From Siderastrea siderea (Eukaryota; Cnidaria; Anthozoa; Scleractinia; Rhizangiidae), in NCBI GenBank assembly GCA_964030785.1, contig OZ034979.1, positions 6,319,423-6,383,422 of the forward strand: a DNA stretch of 64,000 nt. The letters run 5' to 3'. How positions within the stretch are numbered: the first letter of the stretch is position 1; each line of letters begins with the position of its first letter. A program made the translations under genes and the position numbers. Shown one piece after another: positions 29,439 through 40,300 of the stretch. Under the pieces are notes generated by a model that ran no database searches, was not told the origin of the DNA, and was given only the letters and a program-made list of their open reading frames with translations.

Positions 29439-30794
29439 TATGTCAGCACATGCGATGTTTCTGGCTTTTTTGACAGTTTGCTACGTGACTAGTCACGCAA
29501 GACTTACACAAGTCACACAATGGCATAATCTTTTCTAACAAGGCACACTTATTACTCGATTTTAGCCGTGTGTTCCAAAATGTAACTCCGTGTGAAATAA
29601 TCTGGAAAATAAAACAGAGCTTACTTATATATTTGTCTCGATACGGGAGTTGGCACGTTCGTCAAGCATGATGTCACGCAAGAAGACGTACGTGACATTC
29701 AAGATCGGCTATTCTCTTCTGGTTCAAACATACAGAATTAATTTTTGTGACACGTCACACTTCCCACTAGATCTAAAATATTTGTCCATGGAAAAATAAT
29801 CTTTATAATAGAAAGCCACAATTTTCAATCCATTGACCTTCCGAGAAACATCTGAGAATGAGCTTCAGAAAGGACTGTTTTGTATTATTTTGTTTGTCCC
29901 ATATTCACACTGTTGTCAGATATTCTACCGATTTTATCTCACTTTCTTCTTGTTTTGTCGTAATTTGAAGCCACACTTGTACGCATTAGCGTGCCATCTA
30001 TTGATCAATGACGTATACGAATTCGAAACCACTAACATAAACTCAAACATTGATCTTTGATTACCCTCAAATCTGTAAAAAGCCCTGGGAACGAGGTTGC
30101 ACAATATCGGACACAGCTCCGCTTATAAGGTTAACTCTGTCTAAAAACCAATACTTTTCGAATGCTCAACGCTACTCAAATAAACAACATCACAATAGTG
30201 TACCTTGGTACACGCACGTTCATTCAATAACCATTTCCGTACCTCTCATTGACAGCTACACTATAGCTCACGCACGCTATGCGTGCCTATGTTTCACTCA
30301 CTAGTCAGTATACTAAGAACATTGTTTCTATAGAGTTGCGGTAACAAAAGTGAGAGAAAAGTCGTGCTGAGGAAAAGCTAGCTGAAAGCAAAACAAAATT
30401 TCTATAGTTTTACACAGGGATAAATGACAATAAGCGTAGGGTCTTAACTAACAACTTCAAACCTTTTGGAAGGACTCTCCTATTGAATAGACGTATTTGA
30501 GAATGGATGTTCGCCTTGATTGTGACGAAAGCTGTTCGTTTTCTTCTGTGATGTTTTGCAACGTACTGTACTGAGCACAGGTTCCATTCCTAATTCCACA
30601 AACAAAAGGAAATGATGTGAGCAAACAAGAAATTAGTGGAACAGAGAAAGGTCTACGATCTCGTACGAATACCCGAGATTATAAGATGGGAAGTTGTCTT
30701 GAAATCGACGGAATAGTAATCTTGGTAGGGTCGCCCATCCCGAACAGGTCGAAGGGTAGAAATCAAGAGATAAAGTAATCCTTTTCTTCTCCAG

Positions 30795-30939
30795 AAAATT
30801 TTGGATTTATCAACTGAGTTGATAGGGTGAATTGGCCACCACAGAGAGATTGAAAGCTGACGTTTCGAGCGTTAGCCCTTCGTCAGAGCGAATCGAATTT
30901 GATTTACCTCATCAACTCAGTTGATAAATCCAAAATTTT
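30795..30939. mobile_element. Short inverted-repeat element enclosing a hammerhead-like core
   Basis: AAAATTTTGGATTTATCAAC-TGAGTTGAT at the left and its near-perfect inverse at 30911-30939 bracket about 85 bp. Each arm itself contains the palindrome ATCAACTSAGTTGAT. No coding capacity. It lies between the channel exons at 25412 and 34267. Confidence 0.7.
30848..30894 (-). ncRNA. Hammerhead-ribozyme-like motif (type I, minimal, dimer-style)
   Basis: The minus strand contains CTGACGA, then a possible stem II (GGGC-TAAC-GCTC), then GAAAC, then GTC. That is the order of the hammerhead core CUGANGA / stem II / GAAA / stem III / UH cleavage site. GCT before CTGACGA pairs with AGC after GTC, and outer GATT pairs with AATC, as stem I. 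Stem III is only AC/GT, which is self-complementary, so it could close between two copies as in dimeric hammerheads of Penelope-like elements. One extra A lies between CTGACGA and stem II, a departure from the consensus. Activity is unknown. Confidence 0.5.
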
Positions 30940-30951
30940 GTGTTTCCCGTC

Positions 30952-30985
<34 letters not shown>

Positions 30986-31606
30986 CAACCCCTTGCTTTC
31001 TTCTCCAGGTTGAGTGTTAAGCGGTAGGCCAACCATACTATCGCAAAAATCTTATTGGTCACAAAAACAAAGCAAAGATTACCCAATCTCCAACCAAACG
31101 GGTCAGAGCACATTCTATACACCTTGTAGCTGGCGGTTTGTGATTTATTACAACCGCATTTTATTTCTGGCAGGTAGAAAACCACAGTCACTTTCATTTT
31201 CTGCTAATAAGCGACATATGAAACATTTCATGTAAGAGGTTATTAAATATAAGTACAAAAAATTAACTTACGTGGATTTTTCATCCTTCAGGTGCAGTTC
31301 ACCGAAAAATAAACAGAAAAAAGTAATGTTAATGTACGTGACCACAAATAATTTCTTGTGTAACAAACTGAATATATAACTAAAGAGGCACGTATCCACA
31401 GTACCGCTTAGTTTCACGGCAAAAATGCTTTCGCAAGCACGTAAATGAATGTATGAACGGCAGCCGTTTTGGGCAACAAAGGCCGCAAGATCATCAAAAT
31501 TGAAGAAAAATCTCAAATATCATCTTCTAAGATCTTGAAAAACAAAAAGTGCGACAACAAAGTATTACTGAAGCTGAGTTTCACTTGCTGGAATGATGTT
31601 CCAACT

Positions 31607-31819
31607 TAACCCTTTAAATCCCAATAGTGACAAGCATCTAATTTCTCCTTACAATATCACTACTTGATCAAACATACAGGTCATGAGAATAAAGAACGTG
31701 ATCACCAAAGACAAAAAGTCTTAATGTTTATGCAAATTCTCATAATTACTACCATAAGAAATATACAGGGAACAGTGAGGAGATCATGCATGTGGATTCT
31801 GGGGCTAAAAACGGTTAAA
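31607..31819. mobile_element. MITE of the TTAACCCTTTAA family, copy 2
   Basis: TTAACCCTTTAAATCCCAAT at the left and GGGGCTAAAAACGGTTAA at the right. The interior CAAGCATCTAATTTCTCCTT and ACTACTTGATCAAACAT match the copy at 22270-22477 in inverse orientation. Confidence 0.7.
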
Positions 31820-31829
31820 GATTTCATTC

Positions 31830-32260
31830 AGAGCCACCTTGTACAAAGTAACAGTACCACAGGAAAGTACTTAAGGATTTCATCCACAAACTCAGAAGTT
31901 AGAACCACCTTGTACAGCATAATAAACAGCAGCACAGGAAAGTACTGCTCAACAGCTTTCATTTGAATGGTCACACTTTAGGTTTTCATCCGCGGACTCA
32001 AAAGTTAGAACCACCTTGTACAGCACAATAAACAGCACCACAGGAAAGTATAGTGCTCAGTAGCTGTCGTTTGAATGGTCACACTTTAGGATTTTATCCG
32101 CGGACTCAAGATTTTGAACCAACTTGTACAGCCCAGTAAAGTGCCACAAGAAAGTACCGCTCGAGTAGCTTTCATCTAAATGACCACACTTAGGATTTGA
32201 TTCGCGTTCCCAAAATTTAGAACTTCATTTTAAGAGTCCAGGTTTGGTTGCGCGAGTGAG
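31830..32260. repeat. ~100-bp tandem repeat (GAATGGTCACACTTTAGG unit)
   Basis: Four to five diverged units share AGCTTTCATTTGAATGGTCA, CACTTTAGG, CGCGGACTCAAAAGTTAGAA and CCACCTTGTACAGCA. The same unit is arrayed on the opposite strand at 48330-48860, inside WDR86 intron 1. Single copies occur near 17210-17310, 41150-41230 and 41765-41850. Confidence 0.7.
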
Positions 32261-34266
32261 GGTTAAAATGGTTGATAGCTAATTAAAAAGTAGCAATGAC
32301 GGTACACACGGTACCTTTTGTTAGCGGGCGCGTCGCCGTCCCCCCCCCCCCCCCCGGCCCGAACAGAAAATGGATCCTTCCTTTTTTCTCCGAATCCCCC
32401 CGTCCCGATTAGTCCTCGAAGGGGAGTTGGAGGGTACGGCTACACGTAGGCTACTCTTTTATTCCACTAAAAGCCGGGCTGAATAACTTCAACATCATTC
32501 AACGCTGCTGAATCAAAATGTTGAACAGGGTTCCCAAACAAATTCAACACATACTGGTGTTTACCCTGTGCACGTGAGAGAGTTTAACAAAGCAATGTTG
32601 AACGCGCCGACCCAAGAAATATAAGGCCTCAGGAACCACAGATTCATCATCATCCAAATCTGTTGAGTACAACTCTTTTGTAGAAATGCTTGATGACAAT
32701 CAAACTTTGCTCAATATCATTCAGCAGGGTAACCAAACGAATTCAATTGTGTTGAAGGAAGTTGAATCCTCATTTTGAATCCGTTCGCGCATGTAGTCCC
32801 TGAGTCTAAATAAGATTTTGCATAAACACAGAAATTTATGTGACTGCTTATACACTATATTTCAATTTAAACAGGCGGCAGCCGAGAGGTTATTGAGTGT
32901 ATCATTGCCGGAGCTTACAAGACAACGGAAGAATTCAAATCAAAATACTTTAAAATTTCAGGTGCTGATATTATTGTCCTGAAACGGTTTGTCACATCTA
33001 CATCTCGCTGACATTTGATCTCTGATAAGCACATTGCGGCAACAGATTTAAACTGGTTAATCTTTTAAGCGTTTTAAGTGGGGAAATGTCTTCAAGGTTT
33101 GAGCATAGACGAGCGATAGGAGTACATTTAACGTTTTGCTGTCATGCCCACTCTTAAATTGGAAGACCAGTAGGTGTTAACAGAATTCTTAAACGTGTTA
33201 ATAACCCACTCGCCGAGTTTTCATTAGCACATTCTTATCACAGACCGAAATTTTGGCACGAAATCTAATTTTGTGCGGGTTTTAAGTAAACACCAGACAT
33301 TAGCAAATTGCCGCTAATTTAACATCTGTCAAAATAAAATTTCGCTCCATATTTCTGAATTAAAATCATTCTAGACAACGTAGAGGACGCCAAGGGAGGA
33401 AATAAATCGTTGAGGGGTATAACCACTTGGGGATGTCAACAGGCTGCGTTTGTTACAGATCTTATCATTAAAAGGCTTTATTAGACTTAATATTAGAATC
33501 GACTGCTGTCTACGTTTGATTGAACAAACATTGAGTGCAAAGAAATGATTCAACAAAACTTGGCATATAAATCCTTCACGCAACAAACACTGTCATTCCC
33601 TTTCGGCTAACAAAAACTTAGAAAGATAAACTTCCTTCTTCAATACAGAAACAAGATCATAATTTCAAGATTGCCTAAACCTAGTCCCTTTGTAAATTAA
33701 CTTAATAAGCGAGGAGAAATTGGCGCACGTTTGATATCTTAATTACGCTAATGCACATCGGCGACCAATCACTCTTTTCAACATCTACTGCCGCAATCAT
33801 AAACGCATTGTGTTGATAAAACGTTTAGAATGAACACAGTCACTGATATGAATATCGGACGGCTTTCACATAACGACGACAAGAACATATTAAACTTTCA
33901 AGTCACTTTAACTGGTGAATTGTCTCATCTTTCTTCCGTATCCGAGTCAAAAGTATGGCGACTGATAATAACATTTCAGTATGGACAGATCGCTATGCTG
34001 ATGCTTATCATAACTCTATAGCTCTGTACAGGGAACACACATTCGTGTCCCTTTGTTCTACGTATTAAAGAGGTTTGACTGTATTCAGAATTCATCAACG
34101 CCGGCATCCGAGTCAAAAACTTTGATTACTGATCACGACTAGTCCAGGAACTGTTACACTTTATGAAGAGGTAATTCACTAAATCCTATGTGTCAAAACA
34201 GGGTACATTTTCCACAGATGCAAACAAAGAAAGTAACGATAAATGAAAAAATGACAACCAGCTAAC

Positions 34267-34480
34267 CTTGGGGGCTGAAATTCGTTTCAAAGCATCGTAA
34301 TAGACATGATCTTTAGCTTCTTCTTGGGTTTGTAAAATTTCCAACACGGTGCTGATTTTAGGTGCAGAAATGTTCCGGTGAGGATTCTGTTTGTGAAACC
34401 ACTCTCGCGCAACCTTCCATAGATTAGCCATCCGGCAGGCTTCATATGGCTTGCATGATTTTAGATTCAATTCAAAGCGA
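34267..34480 (-). CDS. CNGA: Probable N-terminal exon of the CNGA channel
   Basis: A strong pyrimidine tract and the acceptor TTCCGACAG|T lead into a 71-codon open frame ending at CCCCAAG|GTTAGC, phase 0. It would join directly to the phase-0 exon at 25412, giving ...RISAPK-LVRSERL. It reads CRMANLWKVAREWFHKQN, then PHRNISAPKISTVLEIL and a charged helix. CNG N termini are poorly conserved, so family membership rests on strand, position and splice phase only. It could belong to another gene. No start codon or first exon was found further upstream. Confidence 0.5.
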
Positions 34481-35239
34481 CTGTCGGAAGACAGCAGTCA
34501 AGAGAGAAAACAGTTTGCTTTAGGAGCAATAAACAAACCAATGTCACGCCACTGAACAGTATAACAGCAAATAAGAGAAACACTTCAGGCTTGTATAGTC
34601 TCTGTGACCACGTAAGCTAACCTTAATGCTGCAAAGGTGAGAAATAGACCACGCTAAACGATTTATAAATCTGCATTGCATGTTAACTATTTCTAAAATC
34701 ACAATTAAAACAGATCTATTGAATTTCCCAAAAGACTTCCTAAACTACGTCATTTTGAAAATGTAAATTAGCGGAAAGCCCACAATCACTTCTAGCTGGC
34801 GTTATTGACAAGCAGCAATATTAGCGCAGCAACTTTAGCTAACAGAACAAAACGAAATAATCTCTGGAAAATAACACTGCACGAACGCAAATCAAAATCG
34901 TTTAAAAAAATTTGCACTTCTTGTCAGATTGAATTTGCGAGTTGTTTGTCAGAGAGGTGTCAGGAGACCAACCGCTTATTTGTTCTTCGACTCAACGAAT
35001 CAATTCAGTGTGTTCAATTAATTCAATACTAGGCAGTTAATCCACGTGCGCATTAAACAACAGGCATTAGCTTACAGCCTCACATAGAAGTAACACAAAA
35101 GGAGCTCTAACGATTGACGCAATCCGCATGGAATGAAATTTTAGTGCTTTACGATTCGCAGAAAAATTAATCCCGCAACTGATTTACTCCACCATAAAAT
35201 CCGACATGTGAATGTTACCGGGATGTTACCACTTCTGGG

Positions 35240-35474
35240 ACCCGTTTCTCGAAACTCCCGATAACTTTCCGGGCCTGAAATTATTCTAGGTGCGCAACAT
35301 TCTCCAATAGCTATACAATTTTTATTGATGTTGAAAGCTGAATGTTAATCTTTACAGTTTCGTGAAGCATATCGCTACGTTTGCACCAATAATTACCATT
35401 AGCTGATACATGAATGAGGTCGAAAAAATAGTTACCGGGCCCGGAAAGCATCGGGAGTTTCGAGAAACCGGCCC
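35240..35474. mobile_element. MITE with CCGTTTCTCGAAACTCCCGA termini
   Basis: CCGTTTCTCGAAACTCCCGA at the left and TCGGGAGTTTCGAGAAACCG at the right are perfect inverses, continuing as TAACTTTCCGGGCC. The centre is about 150 bp and non-coding. A decayed relative is at 12151-12364. Confidence 0.8.
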
Positions 35475-36174
35475 CTAGACTCTGGCGACATCAGAAGCTG
35501 TATATATGTCTTGGGGTTCAATTTTAGTAGACCCATTCTCATCGGTTCTGTTTTGTAATTCCTGAAATCCAGTTCAGTGTTTTTGCTGTTTTCTATAACT
35601 TTTCTCACTGGAGTCGCAAAAACTGAATCATCCCTGACGAAAGGATCAATCCGTCTAAATCGCAAAAAATCGGTTCTGCAAAATCACTCCCGCCACGTAA
35701 AAAGGAGAGCAGGAATTAGCAAAGAATTTTTGCAGCACATTAAACCAATCCGAGCCATTATTCTCTACCTGTACAAGCACGGTGTAGACATTTAAGGTGA
35801 AAAAAGGAACCTTATACGGTTATTGTAAGCGTGGAAATACTATTGCACTAAGATAAACGGTCCACAAAGCTACAGAAATACGAGTTATCCTGGCAATGAA
35901 ATATGTTTCTGGTAAGCAGTGACTGTTCTACTATGTTTTGCATTCCAGTGTAAAGTAACTGTCATTAATGTCATGCTCTGAATGTACTGCACTGATTACA
36001 AAGTAAATTCCACTTCACTTAAAACGCTGCTATAAAGTTGTTCTGGGTGTTTCCGAAACACATTTTTCGAAGTTGTTACCTCGAACGAAATGATTTTTTA
36101 ATCACAAACTTTCGGGTAAATGATATCCCCCAAAACTGAAAGGCTCAATTAAGCATGCACAAATGAACGATAAT

Positions 36175-36960
36175 CGACCACGAACGAGGCCCCCGATCCC
36201 CTCTTGACGAGGCCACCACAGCCTCAAAAGCCGAGAAGGGTTTGGGGGCTAGCCTATGACTCCGAAGGCATACGTCTTTCATCGAAAAGGATTATGGTTT
36301 GCAAAACACATGATCCCAACATTCCACATAACCATAAGATTTCCAACAACGAAAAAGTTGTTGTTGTTTAGTTGAGAACTATTCGTTTACTGAGCACCCT
36401 TCAGAACTAAGTATGCTAAAGAAAAAGATTGAATTCTTTAACGGACGTGTATTCCTCGACATCGAACGAGGCGCGTGGGGACACGGTGCTGTAGTGGTTA
36501 ACGCGCTGGATCTCATATCTGAAGGTCAGTGGCTCGAGGCCAAACCCCTGTCATCGTGTTTCCTCAGACAAGAAAGTTTACCCCACATTGTCTCTCTCCA
36601 CCCAGGTGTATAAAATGGGTACCGGCGACATACTGCTGGGGGTAACCTTGCAATGGACTAGCCTCCCATCCAGGGGGGCGTAGCAATACTCTCAGTTGTT
36701 TCATGCTACAGAAACTGGGATAAGCTCCAGCCGAGTGGGACTCCTTGGCTAGTGTGCGACTTTACCTTACCTAACCTTACGAACGAGGCCATCGCATCCT
36801 CGAAAGCCCAAAAGGGTCTGGGGACGAGACTAAGACAACGAAGGCATATGTCTTTCATGAAAAAGGTTTATGGCTTGTTAAAGCCATTATGCGAATATTC
36901 TATTTAACTAGAAAATTTCCAGCATTGTAAGAGAGTTATTATCGTTTGAAAATAACGACT
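36175..36960. repeat. Direct duplication split by a SINE
   Basis: ACGAACGAGGCC..., TACGTCTTTCATCGAAAAGG and GTTGAGAACT...AAGTATGCTAAA at 36178-36425 recur at 36779-36982 as ACGAACGAGGCC, TATGTCTTTCATGAAAAAGG and GTTGAGAACTAAGTATGTTA. A SINE (36471-36775) lies between the two copies. Confidence 0.6.
36471..36775 (+). mobile_element. tRNA-derived SINE (same family as 9148-10481)
   Basis: The head ACGGTGCTGTAGTGGTTAAC (A box) and GAAGGTCAGTGGCTCGAGGC (B box) is followed by TCTCTCTCCACCCAGGTGTA, ATGGGTACCGGCGACATAC and CAATGGACTAGCCTCCCATC. Here the tail unit is present once rather than amplified. Confidence 0.75.
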
Positions 36961-37814
36961 GTTGAGAACTAAGTATGTTAAACGAGAAACACTGAACATC
37001 TGTTCTTTGCAAGAGTGTAAAAAGCTGTTTTACAAAAAAAAACTCGCTGTAGCTTAAATTCGTAAGTAATAATTGAAGAGTATAATATTTCTAGAAAATC
37101 AAGTGAAAACTTGCTTCTATTGGAAACAAAAACAGCCTCAAAAGAGGGATTTCACTTGTCAAATAACAAAAGAAAAGAAAGGGTTTAGGGACAAATAAAA
37201 TGAATTTCTCGGGATGACTGAAATTAGTAATGCCGTGTGGGTTGACTGAAGCATCTCCATCCACCGCCTAGACATGCAATTAAAGTCATCTGCAACAAGT
37301 CAGTGTGGTTCCAGGCAACAAATTTATTTAAGGCTTCAACTTACACGAGTACTCATCGACAAAACCAAAAGCACTAAAAGCTTCATTATTACTCTTGAGT
37401 TTTAAAGCGAAGTACTTACAGTAACCCATAAGAAGACATTTACTGACTAAGGACGTAGCGTAAGGTATTTTCACGATCCGAAAATAACCACCCTGCATTA
37501 CTTTGTTTTTCTTTTTTTTAATGTTCTTTGGAAACGAGGTTGAAACACCATGATCTGTCTTGATCACGAAATATCGTTCATTTTATTATCACAAATAGTG
37601 ATAAGGGCGATTTTTCAAACATTAAAAAAAAAACAACAATTTACTGACGGTGTAAAACGTGATCAATACCATCTTGTTTATACCACGCTCGACTTAGGCA
37701 CAGCTGGAAAGAAACGAATTCGTGACGGGAAGTGGTATGGCTATAGTAGTGCGGAACTGTATGAGATTAAAAAAATTAAATGGGGGAGAATAATACTTCA
37801 ATAGTCACGTCCTA

Positions 37815-38050
37815 TAAAACTTGTTACATAATATAGTTTGCAAATGACAGTGAATATGTGAAATAATCGTATATGTGAACTGCGGATGAAATAAGAAATG
37901 ATGACGGCCCTCGCAGTTAAAGATATCAACTTAAGCAGTTGATAAAAGAACAATTTGAAAAGATTCAGGCTTAAACGGAATTCAAACCCAAGAGCTCTGC
38001 GATACCAGTGCAGCGCTCTAACCAATTGAGCCATCAAGCCAACTGGGAGC
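37815..38050 (-). mobile_element. tRNA-Ala-like SINE
   Basis: On the minus strand: GGCTTGATGGCTCAATTGGT then TAGAGCGCTGCACTGGTATC and CTTGGGTTTGAATTCCG, a tRNA-like head with A and B boxes. An unrelated body containing TTATCAACTGCTTAAGTTGA follows. The anticodon arm and 3' half do not give a clean tRNA, so a SINE is preferred. Confidence 0.7.
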
Positions 38051-38097
38051 TGGTCATTTGTGCCAATTCGTAGTGATCCTACAGGCGGTGAAACAAA

Positions 38098-38166
38098 TGA
38101 GAGTGAATATATGAGATAATCATATACGTAACTTACGTATATGATTATCTCATATATTCACTCTCA
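38098..38166. repeat. Perfect palindrome with 34-bp arms
   Basis: TGAGAGTGAATATATGAGAT followed by AATCATATACGTAA is mirrored exactly after a single C. Similar sequence (GTGAATATGTGAAATAATCG, 37848) lies at the far end of the adjacent SINE, so the palindrome probably derives from that element's 3' tail. Confidence 0.9.
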
Positions 38167-39203
38167 TTCACTCTCATATTCACTCTAACATTCATTGATT
38201 TTCATCGCACAAAAGAAAAGCTTAAAATATTGTTTTGCCTTGAATTACATTCATCCGACTATTAAGTCATCATTTTGTGCAGGACAAACAACAGGTACTG
38301 AAAAGGCACTACAGTAGAGGCCTGCAGGCATTGTACGGTAATTGTAATTTCACGTAGGTAACAACACGTATTTCACGCAAGGAGGCTGGATTCAAGCTCT
38401 AAGTTTAAGTAATCCTTAACACAAAACAAAAAAACAAAAATGTGCTCGGACATTACATGATGATATTCTTATTCACAACCATAACAAAACTCTGGAATCT
38501 GTTTGGCTATCACCAGCCATGATTAGAGCATTAAGAGGACAGTGTAATTGGACAGTGTATGTGTCATGCCTAAGTAACTGGACAGTATGAGCGATCGCGC
38601 GCGCTGTGATGGGAAAATTGCACTTGAAAAATTTTTTTTTTCATGCATATTGCAATTAAAAACTGCTGTCTTTCCTTTCTCCGAAATGTTTTTCTCCTAT
38701 TTTCTCCACTTTCATTATAGATATGACTAGCTGGTAACAGGAGTTCGTGTCGTCTCTTTCGATCTGTAATCATATTCGTGATTATGATTACAGACCGAAC
38801 TGGACTCCAATCAGTCCTGTTACCATTACTGATAATGTCTGAATGCGAGCGAAGACGGTATGTCTAGAAATCTGCTCAATGCTGTCAACGCGAAGATTTG
38901 CGACAACAATGTTAGCACATTGCACAACAATTTAAATTTGCTCCAGGAAGGATTTTTGTTGTTGTTCCTCTTCAGAATTTTATTCTATTTTGTTTTGTTT
39001 AGCTTCGCCATGAAAATGAACTTACAAAGATTGAGAGAGAAAAGAAAATATTCTAAAAAGAAAAAGAGTAAAGATAACATAAGCACACAAAGGCTGGAGA
39101 GGAGAGAGCCGCCACATCTACAGGCCAAACGTCAGTCAATGTCACCACAAACAGTCCTTCTCAGGACTACACTCACTCGGACGATCATACTCCACCGACT
39201 TAT

Positions 39204-39410
39204 GACATTCAACATTGTTGAATACTACTTCCTTGTACGATGCTGGGAGAGGTGGCCAAACGAGTTCAATTCAACAATGTTGAACGGTACTGAATGGAAT
39301 TGTTGAATCAACATCATTCCACATCGTTCAACAGGGTGGTCAAATGCGTTTAACATCTTGATTTCAGCAATGCTGAACGGTGTTGAATGGACTAGTTGAA
39401 CCCGTTTGTT
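39204..39410. repeat. GTTGAA-type repeat block
   Basis: ACATTCAACATTGTTGAATA, GGTGGCCAAACGAGTTCAAT, AACAATGTTGAACGG and TTCAACAGGGTGGTCAAATG are the same units as in the composite array at 14605-17035. Another fragment is at 32480-32765. Confidence 0.65.
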
Positions 39411-39540
39411 CGACTCCTAAAAGACAAACAAATTGTAATTTTGTCCAGAACGGCTGGAGTAGGAGAGAAAATTTTGAAATACAAGCAATAGAGGCAGTTA
39501 AATACAGGATCATATCTGTGCACCCAGGCACATCTCAGTG

Positions 39541-39577
39541 GTTGCTGTTGTTGTTGTTGTTGTTGTTGTTGTTGCTG
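39541..39577. repeat. (TTG)n microsatellite
   Basis: About twelve GTT/TTG triplets with two GCT interruptions. It creates poly-Leu or poly-Gln in spurious reading frames. Confidence 0.95.
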
Positions 39578-40106
39578 TTTTTCAGTTACGATATCGGACA
39601 TAATTATTTGCGAAACTACAAGCAAAAGCTGTTTTTCCTTCTTGTGCTCCCCCACCCTCCTCTCAATGTTGTTTATCGCAATTTAGCCAGTAAATATTGT
39701 AGAACATTGAACAACATTGAGAGGACAGAGAGACAGAATATACCCCAACAAATGTGTTTTGTATTGTAATTTGATTGTGTGATTTCTCAAGGATTTTAAC
39801 TGATTTTTCCAAATGATCTACTGTTTCAATTTCTAGGCTTCAAGAGGTTCTTATATGTTAGGGGTCTAAATGCGTAAATGACAACAGGTTTATAGGCTGT
39901 AGACTTTCAATTTTCAGGCTTCAAAAGGTTCTTACATGTTGGGGTTCTAAATGGTGAATTTCAGCCTACAGGTTCGTAATCCACGCAGTTGTTATACGCC
40001 AGTTTTTGCTGAAATCAGTAACTGTCAAGACAGCATAACTTTATTGCCTTTTCACGCGGTATGAAACTGGTTTCTTGGCAAACAAAGAGCAGAGGCTTAC
40101 TATAGT

Positions 40107-40300
40107 ACCCTTTAAGCCCTGATATAAAAATGCATATTCTCCTTACTGTTCTCCATATATTTCTTATGCAGCTAGTCAAGAGAATTTGTCTAAATATCAA
40201 GAAATCTTATCCTTGATCACTTTCCTTATTCTCAACACTTGATTTTTTGAACAAGCAGTGATAATGTTTAAGAGAAATTAATTTTCGTCACTGTTAAAAA
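40107..40300. mobile_element. MITE of the TTAACCCTTTAA family, copy 3
   Basis: ACCCTTTAAGCCCTGATATA, ATTCTCCTTACTGTTCTCCA and TATATTTCTTATGCAGCTAG match the family; the right terminus is worn. The same GCCCTGATAT variant end occurs in the copy at 56885. Confidence 0.65.

Noticed and set aside
31268..31281. Microexon GATGAAAAATCCAC before a perfect GTAAGT as a channel exon
   Set aside because: Its phase would put a stop in the next exon (25353-25412); no compatible neighbour found.
37975..38050. tRNA-Ala gene on the minus strand
   Set aside because: Mismatched stems and a continuing SINE body; better explained as a tRNA-derived SINE.
38860..39306. 148-codon plus-strand frame
   Set aside because: It spans low-complexity A-rich DNA and part of the GTTGAA repeat; no domain and no splice context.
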